Source: an uncultured Lewinella sp. (GTDB taxonomy: Bacteria > Bacteroidota > Bacteroidia > Chitinophagales > Saprospiraceae). Taken from it: DNA of 64,000 bases. Both the position numbers and the translations under genes were made by a program. Below are positions 35,405 to 44,616 of the stretch, piece after piece. Every line of letters begins with the position of its first letter. Positions within the stretch are counted from its first letter, which is position 1. Where the stretch lies: contig CAJXPD010000009.1 of NCBI GenBank assembly GCA_913057785.1, positions 1 through 64,000 of the forward strand, written 5' to 3'. The notes beneath the pieces are model-generated. The model did no database searches. It had not been told where the DNA came from and saw only the letters and a list, made by a program, of their open reading frames with translations.

Positions 35405-35718
35405 GCATACAACCATTGTTTACCGCCTACTCTCTTTCTTTTGTGTATCCTTCTGAGATAAGATCGGTCTATCCACCAAAACTTATCATGGAAGCATGCC
35501 AAAGAGGTCTAAGTTTCGAACCAAAGCGTCCCAGAAATTGCATTTCTACTGGCAACAGATGATGATCTGGTTCGTTTTGGTAGTGGCTAAGATGACCCAC
35601 ATCAATTGTAACAGCCATCCAAAGTTGCGGTCAAATAATCCGTAAAAGTGTATTTCCACTACGAAGTTGGAGTTCATAATTAATGGAAGAACTCCCGTGC
35701 TTTAATTAGAATAAGAGG
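35405..35718. other. Intergenic region between uppS and bamA
   Basis: This 314-bp gap has no terminator hairpin and no promoter match. A 49-codon frame (ATG at 35496, TAA ending 35645) encodes a basic N-terminus and one hydrophobic patch (MMIWFVLVVAK) but has no recognised relative. I list it as a doubtful microprotein. No DUF6089-type gene, which I recall often lies here, is present. Confidence 0.35.
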
Positions 35719-38253
35719 ATGAAAAAAAATCTTTTACTTTTTTGTTTCGTTTGTTTGAGCTCCCTGTTTTTGGGAGCGCAGGTTGCTGATACGGTTGGTG
35801 TCATGACCTACGGAGAACCAAAGGACTTCGAGATCGGAGGTATCACCGTAGTCGGTGCTAATTTCAGTGATGATAACGCGATCATCGGAGTGACCGGCTT
35901 GAAAATTGGAGAGAACGTCCGGATCCCTGGGCCAGAAATCCCCAAAGCCATTAAAGCCCTGTGGAAATTGCGGCTGTTTACCGATGTGAAAATCCTTCAG
36001 GAAAAGATTATCGGAGATGTGATCTTTCTAGAGGTACACCTGCAAGAACGACCACGTCTATCTCGTCATACCTACCGTGGAACAAAGAAATCCTATCATG
36101 ACGATCTTAATGATGAAGTGAATCGTTTCTTGCTTAAAGGAGGTATCGTTACGGAAAATATCAAAGTAAACTCTTCTGAGGCCATTCAAGACTTCTTCAT
36201 AGATAAAGGCTTCCTAGACGTGAAGGTGAATGTCATAGAGGAACAGGATACGGCTAGAATCAACTCCGTCCTCCTCGTTTTTGATATTGATCGCGGTTCT
36301 AGGGTGAAGATTGACGATATCACCTTTACTGGAAATAGCAGCGTTGCAGCCAAGAAGCTTCGCAAGCAGATGAAAAATACAAGGCGGAAACGTAAAATCT
36401 TCGCCTCTTCCAAGCTGATCAAGGATGACTTTGAAGAAGACAAAAATCAATTGATCGCCTATTATAATAAATTAGGTTACCGAGATGCGCAGATAGCAGC
36501 GGATAGCGTTTGGCGCAACGATGATGGTCTTCTAATGATCAATCTAGATATTGCTGAAGGTTCTCAATATTACTTCCGCAATATTGATTGGAAGGGTAAT
36601 ACCATTTATACAACCGAAGCGCTACAGACTGTTTTAGGGATTAATAAAGGAGATATCTATAACCAAGAGCTATTGGAGACTCGCCTTCGATTTAGCCAGG
36701 ATGGTCGTGATGTGAGTACTCAATATATGGATAATGGTTACCTGTTCTTCCAGGTAGATCCAACTGAGGTAGCGATTGATGGGGATTCGATTGATTTGGA
36801 AATTAGAATCTTCGAAGGACCGCAAGCAACGATCGACAAGGTAGTAATTGCCGGGAATGATCGGACACACGAACACGTAATCCGTCGTGAATTAAGAACT
36901 AGGCCTGGCTCTAAATTTAGCCGTTCTGATATCATTCGTTCACAACGTGAGATTGTCAACTTGGGATACTTCAACCCGGAAGCATTAGGTATTAATACGC
37001 CGGTTAACCCAAGTCGCGGTACGGTTGATATTGAATATACTGTAGAAGAAAAACCATCCGATCAGTTAGAATTATCTGCCGGTTGGGGTGGATTCCGTCG
37101 AGTGATTGGTACCCTAGGGGTGTCCTTCAATAACTTCTCTCTACGTAATATGTTCAAGGGAGAGGCTTGGCGCCCTCTACCACAGGGAGATGGCCAACGA
37201 CTCTCCATACGGGCTCAGACCAATGGAGAATTCTACCAGTCCTATAATGTGTCATTGACAGAGCCGTGGTTAGGTGGTAGAAAACCTAATGCCTTTACCG
37301 TGGCTGGTTTCTATAACCGTTTTGCCTTTACGGGACAAAGCTTCGATATTTCGCAGATTTCTGTAAGTTTAGGAACACGTCTTCGCTGGCCAGATGACAA
37401 CTTTATCTCTAGCACAGCGATCAATGTCCAAGCGCTGAATCTAAACAATTGGACCAACTTCCGAACGGATGACGGAACGATTGTAAATTCTGGTAGCTTC
37501 AATAACTTCAGTATCAAGCAAACCATCGCTCGAACTACGGTTAGTGATCCGCTTTTCCCAGCTAGTGGATCTAAGATATCCTTATCTGTTCAGTTGACGC
37601 CTCCTTACTCTATTTTCAATAGAAATGCCAACTATGCCGAACAGACTCCGGAGGAGCGATTCCGATGGTTAGAATATCATAAATGGCGTTTCGATGCTGA
37701 ATGGTACACTACTTTGGCAGGAGGAAACGATCCAAGTAGTAATGCTGGTAAGTTAGTACTGAAAGCTCAGGCCAAAATCGGGATACTCGGCTTCTATAAC
37801 CGAGATATTGGAACTTCTCCATTCGAACGATTCCAGGTAGGTGGTGATGGTATCAACAATCAACAATTTGGTTTTGCTGGTGTGGATATCATCTCATTGC
37901 GGGGTTATGAAGAGAATCAGCTAGAAGCTAACCTAGATCCAAATGGTTCTTCTGCTACCGTTCCCACCCCAGTATTCGACAAGTTCACACTGGAACTGAG
38001 ATATCCACTTTCTGTAAACCCTAGTTCAACCATCTATGTACTAGCCTTTGCGCAAGGTGGTAATACCTGGAGAAGTTTACGGGACTTCAATCCATTTGAC
38101 CTCAAAAGATCGGTAGGTATGGGATTAAGAGTATTCCTACCTATGTTCGGTACGATCGGGTTTGATTATGGCCTTGGATTTGATAAACCAGGAGCGAGAA
38201 CACTTAGTAATCTAGGAGACTTCAATATCGTACTTGGTTTCGAACCAGAATAA
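35719..38253 (+). CDS. bamA: Outer membrane protein assembly factor BamA
   Basis: BamA is the central Omp85 protein that folds barrels into the outer membrane. The 844-residue protein has a signal peptide (MKKNLLLFCFVCLSSLFLGAQ in parts), five POTRA domains (about 35-440; for example IKALWKLRLFTDVKIL, FTGNSSVAAKKLRKQMK, YYFRNIDWKGNTIYTTEALQ, VVIAGNDRTHEHVIRRELRT) and an Omp85 barrel (about 445-844) with the SWTEPWLGG-like SLTEPWLGGRKPNAF and the lid-lock region FERFQVGGDGI. It ends with a barrel strand and EPE. It is followed by a terminator, so the paralogue downstream is a separate unit. Confidence 0.96.
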   Translation: MKKNLLLFCFVCLSSLFLGAQVADTVGVMTYGEPKDFEIGGITVVGANFSDDNAIIGVTGLKIGENVRIPGPEIPKAIKALWKLRLFTDVKILQEKIIGDVIFLEVHLQERPRLSRHTYRGTKKSYHDDLNDEVNRFLLKGGIVTENIKVNSSEAIQDFFIDKGFLDVKVNVIEEQDTARINSVLLVFDIDRGSRVKIDDITFTGNSSVAAKKLRKQMKNTRRKRKIFASSKLIKDDFEEDKNQLIAYYNKLGYRDAQIAADSVWRNDDGLLMINLDIAEGSQYYFRNIDWKGNTIYTTEALQTVLGINKGDIYNQELLETRLRFSQDGRDVSTQYMDNGYLFFQVDPTEVAIDGDSIDLEIRIFEGPQATIDKVVIAGNDRTHEHVIRRELRTRPGSKFSRSDIIRSQREIVNLGYFNPEALGINTPVNPSRGTVDIEYTVEEKPSDQLELSAGWGGFRRVIGTLGVSFNNFSLRNMFKGEAWRPLPQGDGQRLSIRAQTNGEFYQSYNVSLTEPWLGGRKPNAFTVAGFYNRFAFTGQSFDISQISVSLGTRLRWPDDNFISSTAINVQALNLNNWTNFRTDDGTIVNSGSFNNFSIKQTIARTTVSDPLFPASGSKISLSVQLTPPYSIFNRNANYAEQTPEERFRWLEYHKWRFDAEWYTTLAGGNDPSSNAGKLVLKAQAKIGILGFYNRDIGTSPFERFQVGGDGINNQQFGFAGVDIISLRGYEENQLEANLDPNGSSATVPTPVFDKFTLELRYPLSVNPSSTIYVLAFAQGGNTWRSLRDFNPFDLKRSVGMGLRVFLPMFGTIGFDYGLGFDKPGARTLSNLGDFNIVLGFEPE

Positions 38254-38276
38254 GGAATACGTCCTTCTAAAAAATG

Positions 38277-38316
38277 ACAATGCCTCCATTTTGTACGCAC
38301 AAGATGGAGGCATTGT
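38277..38316 (+). terminator. Intrinsic terminator after bamA
   Basis: A 13-bp perfect stem (38277-38289 with 38304-38316) encloses a 14-nt loop in which a further T-T-G/A-A can partly pair; a TATTTAT tract follows. It starts 23 bp after the bamA stop. Confidence 0.85.
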
Positions 38317-38609
38317 TATTTATCGCTCTCCCGACAAACAAGATCCAAACTTTCTTAGTTGACAACCAACCCTTTACCCTCAATTGAAGTCTTTAAAGTA
38401 TAGACCCATAGCGGTCGTTTGCGTATACCTTTTATTGGGGAGCTCCCTGGTTTTACGCGTTCAATTACATCATTCTTCGAAGCCAACACATCTGTCTTAA
38501 TTAGATTGGGATAAGCCGTAAATACTTATCGATATCAGCAAGGCCTGCTTGTCTGGAAGTTGGTTTATGGCATTTTCTACACCATCCCACTTAACGTGTA
38601 CTAAGATCT
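38317..38609. other. Upstream region of the second bamA
   Basis: About 290 bp remain between the terminator and the second bamA start. No TAnnTTTG element, repeat or credible ORF was seen, though an independent promoter must exist if the terminator is efficient. Confidence 0.3.
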
Positions 38610-41102
38610 ATGAAAAAAACCAAGCTATGCCTTCTCTTGGGCATCTTGCTCACGGGATTCCTATGTGCCCAAAGCAATGAAGAAGATTTAAACGCTGCCG
38701 CAGAACAGCTGGAAATTGGAGGTATTGTGGTCGAAGGCATCCAAGAAGCTAATGATAAAGCTATTGTCACGATATCTGGCCTAAGGGTTGGAGATCGGAT
38801 ACAAGTGCCGGGGCCCAAAATCCAACAAGCAATCAAAGCCTTGTGGAAACTTCAACTCTTCCGTGATATACAAATCCTGGAAACAGATCGTAAGGGGGAT
38901 ATTATTTTCTTGAAGATCCTTGTGCAGGAAATGCCAAGACTTGCCGCTTTCTACCTCCAAGGAGTAAAACGTAAATGGCAAGAGCCTTTAAGAAAGATTA
39001 TTGCTCAAGATCTAATAATATCCGCTAGTGTAAGCCAAGAAGCCAAAACCAGGACTAAAAGAAACGTACAGGAATGGCTGTCGGCTAGAGGATACTATTT
39101 TGCACAAGTAGAAATAATCTCATCTCTAGAGCGAAAGAGCAATAAGCTCAAGCTGGACGTTCAAGTAGATCTCGGAGAAAAGGTAAAGGTTAGTGAGATT
39201 AACTTTAAGGGCAATACCACTATATCAGACCGGACTTTGCGAAAAAAAATGCAGACCAAGGATAAGCACGCCCTATTCTCTAGAAAAAACTTCCTCGCAA
39301 CAACTCTCGAATCCGACCAAAAAGCTATCATTCAGTTCTACCAAACCAAAGGATTCCTAGATGCCTCTATCGAGGAGATACATATTGATACATTGGGTAC
39401 TGAATTGCATATCAATATCAGGATCACAGAAGGTTCCCCCTATCGATTTAGAAATATCGGCTGGAAAGGAAACGTGGTCTATTCAAAAACCATTTTGAAT
39501 AAGGTACTAGGCATACAAGCAGGCGATGTATATAACCCCATACTACTTGAACAACGGCTCCGTTTTGATCCCAAAGGTCGAGACATCAGTGCTCTATACC
39601 TCGATAACGGGTATCTCTTCTTTGATATCAAGCCCGTTATTACCCATATGGAGAACTATGAAATAGATGTAGAAATCCAACTTACTGAAGGTCCCCTCGC
39701 TAAAATTGGAGAAGTTGCTATCACCGGCAATGAACAAACGCATGAGCATGTAATTCGTCGAGCCTTGCACACCCAGCCAGGTAAAGCCTTTAGTCGTGCC
39801 GATATCCTGCGCTCCCAACAAGCCCTGATCAACCTGGGGTACTTTAACCCGGAGACCTTAGACATGACCACGAAAGTCAACCCAGAAGATGGTACCGTTG
39901 ACCTCGAATACAAACTAGAAGAACGACCTTCTTCGAAATACGAGTTATCCGCAAGCTGGAACCCCGCCGCCAGTGATCAAGGTGGCGGCTTGGTAGGTAC
40001 CATCGGTCTCACCCTTAATAATTTCTCTCTCCGCAAGCTATTCCAGAAAGACAAAGGCACCTTTATGCCGATCGGCGACGGTCAAACCCTTTCCCTGAGA
40101 GCCCAGTCTACTGGTCGCGATTTTCAAGGCCTCAATTTTTCCTTCACTGAACCTTGGTTAGGTGGTAAAAAGCCCAATAGCCTAACCTTTTCCACTTTCT
40201 ATCAAAGATTCACGAATAGCAGTAGTGTGAGTGAGGAAACCCCTTTTGCATCCATGAGTACCATCGGAGGTAGTTTGCAGCTGGGGTCAAGGCTAAATTG
40301 GTTAGATGGCAATTTCATCGCGACATCGGAAATAAGTTATCAGCACATTGACTTAAATGGACTGGAGGATATTTTATTGGAGGATGGCAGCACGATTAGC
40401 GAAGGGAACTTCAACAACTTATATTTCAAACAAAGTCTAACTTACTATACCCTTAGTGATCCGTTTTTCCCGACAAAAGGACTGAAAGTTCAGCTCTCTG
40501 GGCAACTTACCCCACCCTATTCCCTTGTCGGCAATCAAACCAGTCAGTCTTTTAAATGGATGGAATATCACAAATGGCGAGTGAATGCCGAATGGTACGC
40601 TCCTATTACCAAAAAATGGATTGTAAAATTGAGTGGCAAAACTGGATGGCTGAGTGCTTATGATCAGAGCATTGGTATTCCACCCTTTGAACGTTTTGAA
40701 GTGGGTGGGAATGGAACGAACACCCAGCAGTTGGCTTTTGCCGGTAATGACCTAATCTCCATGAGGGGATATCCAGCAGACTATCTCGAAGGAACCTTAA
40801 ATGGAGGCGGAGCGTCCTTTGCCAAATTCTCCGCTGAACTTCGGTATCCAATAGTCAATTCCGCATCCACGCGAGCTTTCTTATTGGCTTTCGGGGAAGC
40901 CGGTAATGTTTGGAAAAGTAGTAGTCAATTCAGTCTAGGAGATCTAAGGCCAGCGGTAGGATTAGGATTTAGAGTCCAACTGCCATTTTTGGGGATGATC
41001 GGGTTGGATTACGGCTTTGGATTGGATCGCCCCGATCTAAGCGGCCAAAATTGGGGCAACTACGGAACCTTAAATCTGATTCTAGGCATCGAACCGGAAT
41101 AG
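38610..41102 (+). CDS. BamA paralogue (second Omp85-family assembly factor)
   Basis: The 830-residue protein is a full-length paralogue of the gene just upstream. It has a signal peptide (MKKTKLCLLLGILLTGFLCAQ in parts), five POTRA domains and an Omp85 barrel, and shared landmark strings include PGPKIQQAIKALWKLQLF, GNEQTHEHVIRRAL, INLGYFNPETL, FTEPWLGGKKPNS and FERFEVGGNG. The POTRA 1-2 region differs more (the paralogue has RKWQEPLRKIIAQDLI where bamA has KSYHDDLNDEVNRF). Both end in EPE. The arrangement suggests a tandem duplication with subsequent specialisation, perhaps for surface adhesins or lipoproteins. No ompH/skp gene follows, although it often does in the phylum. Confidence 0.9.
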   Translation: MKKTKLCLLLGILLTGFLCAQSNEEDLNAAAEQLEIGGIVVEGIQEANDKAIVTISGLRVGDRIQVPGPKIQQAIKALWKLQLFRDIQILETDRKGDIIFLKILVQEMPRLAAFYLQGVKRKWQEPLRKIIAQDLIISASVSQEAKTRTKRNVQEWLSARGYYFAQVEIISSLERKSNKLKLDVQVDLGEKVKVSEINFKGNTTISDRTLRKKMQTKDKHALFSRKNFLATTLESDQKAIIQFYQTKGFLDASIEEIHIDTLGTELHINIRITEGSPYRFRNIGWKGNVVYSKTILNKVLGIQAGDVYNPILLEQRLRFDPKGRDISALYLDNGYLFFDIKPVITHMENYEIDVEIQLTEGPLAKIGEVAITGNEQTHEHVIRRALHTQPGKAFSRADILRSQQALINLGYFNPETLDMTTKVNPEDGTVDLEYKLEERPSSKYELSASWNPAASDQGGGLVGTIGLTLNNFSLRKLFQKDKGTFMPIGDGQTLSLRAQSTGRDFQGLNFSFTEPWLGGKKPNSLTFSTFYQRFTNSSSVSEETPFASMSTIGGSLQLGSRLNWLDGNFIATSEISYQHIDLNGLEDILLEDGSTISEGNFNNLYFKQSLTYYTLSDPFFPTKGLKVQLSGQLTPPYSLVGNQTSQSFKWMEYHKWRVNAEWYAPITKKWIVKLSGKTGWLSAYDQSIGIPPFERFEVGGNGTNTQQLAFAGNDLISMRGYPADYLEGTLNGGGASFAKFSAELRYPIVNSASTRAFLLAFGEAGNVWKSSSQFSLGDLRPAVGLGFRVQLPFLGMIGLDYGFGLDRPDLSGQNWGNYGTLNLILGIEPE

Positions 41103-41510
41103 TCCAAATTATGATTGAACGAGCGTATTCATCTCAAGTCAGTACTTTTTCATGCAAAAAACAATGAGTAGCGAGCTAGTGATCGGGGTGAAAGCGGATG
41201 GATAAAGGTGAAGGCAAGTTCCTAGAATCTTTTCCCTGAAATTTTGTCATTGATTACTCCTCAAAGTTCACAAATGACTAGCAATAGTTAGATATTCCTA
41301 ATCCTCCAACTGTTGGTTTTTCCGGCGAGCACTTCTTTGTTCACCAACACAGAGTCCCTCAAAAAATATATATTGCACTACAAATCAAGTACATTCGTAG
41401 GATCTTCATCTATGAAAATGTAGTGAACCAAGCTCAATAGTAAAATATAGCCTAGCTTCCTGCCGTTTCTGAGATGAAGTTGACCCAACCCACAAAATGT
41501 AACCGAACAT
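41103..41510. other. Intergenic region before the subtilase gene
   Basis: This 408-bp gap between the second bamA and the subtilase gene shows no terminator hairpin, no TAnnTTTG element and no convincing ORF. It is AT-rich toward the middle. Confidence 0.35.
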
Positions 41511-43367
41511 ATGAGCAAGTTAACCATCAAAAATGGTAACGGGGAATTAACCCTAAAGAAAAGCCAAAGCCTCGTTGGACTAAAAACCAAAGAAGACAAA
41601 GACCAAGAATTTGTTGATAAGCACATCTATAAAAATTTGGGCGGGTTTGAAGTTGTCACCTTAAATCAAGGCGAGAACAACCTCGACGATGCACTTGATG
41701 AAGTGAGAGGTAAAGATGAAGTGGAATTAGGAACTCATGTTTACTTTACAGAGGGAAGTAATCGACCACTAGTTCCTACTGGTGAGATCTATATTACTTT
41801 TGAAGAGGGAGTGGACGAAAGTGAGCAAAAAATTGTCTTGGAGGAATACGCATTGGAGTTAGTTGAGCGTCGTGATGATAACCGAATCATTGCCAAGGTA
41901 ACCGCAAATTCTCCCAATCCGATCAAAGTAGCCAATTTCCTTCAAGCCATCTCCTTGGTCAAAATGGCTGAGCCAGACCTAGATACTATGTTGGATGAAT
42001 ATGCCTTTACCGCTCCACATGACGATCTGGTAGACCACCAATGGCACCTTGAAAACAATGGCTTTGTGGCAGATGTAGATTATCGCTTGCGGAAAGGAGC
42101 GGATGCCAAGATTGTGGATGCCTGGCGTCGTCTTGGCAATACCGGTTCCAACAAGGTGACTATTGCCGTAATCGATAATGGTTTTGACTTGACACATCCT
42201 GACCTAAAAGGAAAAGTCACGAAACCTTTTGACCTCTGGAATCAATCGTCTAGCCTATTACAAGGAGATAGTCGCTTTACACATGGTACACCTTGTGCCA
42301 GTGTGGCACTAGCTGCTTCGAACGGTCAGGGTATGGTCGGCGCCGCTCCACAGGCGCGCTTTATGCCAATTAGTGGCACTTCTTTTAGTGCCCGATCCAC
42401 CGAACAAATGTTTGACTACTGTATTGATAAAGGAGCTGATATCATCAGCTGTAGTTGGGGTACAACGGATGCCAATTTCCGTCTCAACCGGATCAAGGAA
42501 GAGGCCATTGCTCGAGCGGCTCGAAAAGGGCGCAAGGGGAAAGGCTGTGTTATCCTTTATGCCGTGGGAAATGATGATTTGGACTTCGTGAACTTCTATG
42601 CTGCTCACCCAGATGTTATAGCTGTTGCTGCCAGTACTAGCCAAGATTCTTATGCCTCATACTCAAACCGAGGCCGAGAAGTATCTATCTGCGCTCCTTC
42701 TAATGGGGATTGGCCAATCCTTGCCGCTAGAGCCTGGTGGGATGAGGGCTTGAACTGGGAATCTGGCAATTATAAATATTGGAGAGATGGCCGCTCTCGA
42801 GGCAAACACTATAAGCACTTCGGTGGAACCTCAAGTTCCACGCCTTTGGTGGCCGGTATCTGTGCGCTAATCCTTTCCGCCAATCCTGATCTAACCGCCA
42901 AAGAAGTCAAAGATATCCTGCAAAAAACGGCAGATAAGATTGGTTCTCCTAGTGAATACCGCAATGGTCACTCTGTCAAATATGGTTACGGTCGCGTCAA
43001 TGCTGGTCGCGCAGTAGCAGAAGCCCTACGCCGCAAGGAAACAAAGGCCCCTCCCAAGGAAGTGGAAAATACCGTTTCCAATGGACAGGGATTGTTTCTA
43101 TTTGATGTGCAGAAGCAAACTCCATCGGGCTACGGCGTCCAGATCGGTGCCTTCTATGAATATGGCAACGTGCTGATTCAAGTCGAAAAACTCCGGCGTA
43201 AATTTGGAGAAAAGACTGTGGTAAGTATCAACGAGCTAAACGGAAGGACCGTCTATAAAGTAGTAGTCGGGGCCTATAGCTCCAAAAGCCAAGCGCAGCA
43301 ACTCCAGAAACGGATGAAGGACGCCGGGCAGGGCGGATTCCTGCGAAACTTGAAAGATCTAGCTTAA
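41511..43367 (+). CDS. S8 subtilisin-like protease with fervidolysin-type prodomain and C-terminal SPOR domain
   Basis: This 618-residue serine protease has an uncharacterised N-terminal part (1-75), a probable prodomain (about 80-165; IYITFEEGVDESEQKIVLEEYALELVE resembles the fervidolysin-type propeptide), and the subtilase domain with D222 in VIDNGFDLTHPDL, H258 in RFTHGTPCASV and S441 in GGTSSSTPLVAG. The SPOR peptidoglycan-binding domain is at about 550-615 (GYGVQIGAFYEYGNV, VYKVVVGAYSSKSQAQQLQ). No signal peptide is visible: the first 20 residues are polar (MSKLTIKNGNGELTLKKSQS). This is unexpected for a protein with a SPOR domain. The start ATG at 41511 is the natural one. It is monocistronic. 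Confidence 0.92.
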   Translation: MSKLTIKNGNGELTLKKSQSLVGLKTKEDKDQEFVDKHIYKNLGGFEVVTLNQGENNLDDALDEVRGKDEVELGTHVYFTEGSNRPLVPTGEIYITFEEGVDESEQKIVLEEYALELVERRDDNRIIAKVTANSPNPIKVANFLQAISLVKMAEPDLDTMLDEYAFTAPHDDLVDHQWHLENNGFVADVDYRLRKGADAKIVDAWRRLGNTGSNKVTIAVIDNGFDLTHPDLKGKVTKPFDLWNQSSSLLQGDSRFTHGTPCASVALAASNGQGMVGAAPQARFMPISGTSFSARSTEQMFDYCIDKGADIISCSWGTTDANFRLNRIKEEAIARAARKGRKGKGCVILYAVGNDDLDFVNFYAAHPDVIAVAASTSQDSYASYSNRGREVSICAPSNGDWPILAARAWWDEGLNWESGNYKYWRDGRSRGKHYKHFGGTSSSTPLVAGICALILSANPDLTAKEVKDILQKTADKIGSPSEYRNGHSVKYGYGRVNAGRAVAEALRRKETKAPPKEVENTVSNGQGLFLFDVQKQTPSGYGVQIGAFYEYGNVLIQVEKLRRKFGEKTVVSINELNGRTVYKVVVGAYSSKSQAQQLQKRMKDAGQGGFLRNLKDLA

Positions 43368-43429
43368 ATCCAGTGGTAAGTAAGCAGGCTTGTTCCTAGA
43401 ATTAGCACTCACTTATTGTTCCTCTATCC

Positions 43430-44479
43430 TTAGGTAAGCAACATCGTTTTTCGGTACTGTGTAGGTGTCATTCCCGTACTTTTTTTAAAGGCGGTATGAA
43501 AGGTTGATTTTGAATTAAACCCGACCTGATACATCAAACTCTGGATGGTCGTATCCTGCTGACCTGGGTCGCTTATCAAGCGCTTACATTCTTCTATCCG
43601 ATGTGCGTTCACCCACTCATTAAAGGTCATCTTCATTTCTCGATTCAAATATTGGCTCAAGTAATGGGGCGGAACGTGTAGGGCTTTCGCCAATCGATCC
43701 AATGATAGCAATGGATCTAGATAAATCCTTTCGATCTCTACCAGGCTTCGTAAGCCTTTTTCAATTTTCTGGCGGCTAGCGTGAGACAACAGCCACTGCT
43801 GCCCCCCTTGCATGATATTGGGCTGTTGGATCAACTTAAGGAAAAAATACCCCAAGATTCCCAAAAACGCCAACTCACTAAGGATATATAAACCCCATGC
43901 CACGGGCTCGGTAATCCACTGTAACTGCAACCAGAGTAGGTACTCAATGACTCTAATAGAACGCCAAATCAACAAGCCGCCCAAAACGGGTCTCAACAAT
44001 TGTTCTAAGCGAGTTTCTCTCCCTACAGTTATCCAAGAAAGTATGGCATATACAATAAAATGCCCTTCTACGAATAAGAGCAGCTTAGTCCTAATATTTC
44101 CCATGCCCCCCGAATCAACCAACCATGCCAATGCATAGATAAAAGCTGGTAAGGCGTGCCACCAGTGCTGTGCCCGAAAAGAGAAACGTTCATGGCCTGC
44201 AGCTCTACAGCTAAAATAGAGTACAGGAGCAAAGCACAACTGAAAGAATATAGCCACATCTGAAAGTCGCCATGGCAATTCAAATAGATCTCGTAACCAA
44301 GTGGTGTATTGAATGAACCCAAGGAAGTCAATGACGATTTTGCAAGTCAACCATACGATCAACATTCTAGTAAACAGTGTCGGTCGGGGATACTTTGTCT
44401 TCAAATACAAGACAAAGAATCCCCCTAGGAGAAAGGCAGCAAAATCAAAAAGACTCTTTATCCACAATAACTCAAGCAT
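43430..44479 (-). CDS. Membrane-bound AraC-family transcriptional regulator
   Basis: From the ATG at 44479 the protein starts MLELLWIKSLFDFAAFLLGGFF, a transmembrane segment; a TTG start at 44539 would add 20 residues without clear use. About seven hydrophobic helices fill the first 220 residues. The C-terminal AraC domain (about 245-350) has LDRLAKALHVPPHYLSQYLNREMKMTF and IQSLMYQVGFNSKSTFHTAFKKSTGMTPTQYRK. It is built like the AraC protein at 25910-26935 and is divergent from the BNR/M20 operon, starting 137 bp from it, so that operon is the likely target (inference). Confidence 0.93.
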   Translation of the reverse strand: MLELLWIKSLFDFAAFLLGGFFVLYLKTKYPRPTLFTRMLIVWLTCKIVIDFLGFIQYTTWLRDLFELPWRLSDVAIFFQLCFAPVLYFSCRAAGHERFSFRAQHWWHALPAFIYALAWLVDSGGMGNIRTKLLLFVEGHFIVYAILSWITVGRETRLEQLLRPVLGGLLIWRSIRVIEYLLWLQLQWITEPVAWGLYILSELAFLGILGYFFLKLIQQPNIMQGGQQWLLSHASRQKIEKGLRSLVEIERIYLDPLLSLDRLAKALHVPPHYLSQYLNREMKMTFNEWVNAHRIEECKRLISDPGQQDTTIQSLMYQVGFNSKSTFHTAFKKSTGMTPTQYRKTMLLT

Positions 44480-44616
44480 ACCAACAAAATTACCAAAAGA
44501 CGACAATCTTAATCCATTCACCCCATTGAACGATAACAAAAGACAAAAATCCAGAAAAGGGAGTTCTATTTAAGAAACTCGAACCTTAGGCATAGGCGAA
44601 GATTGTAGACTTGGGT

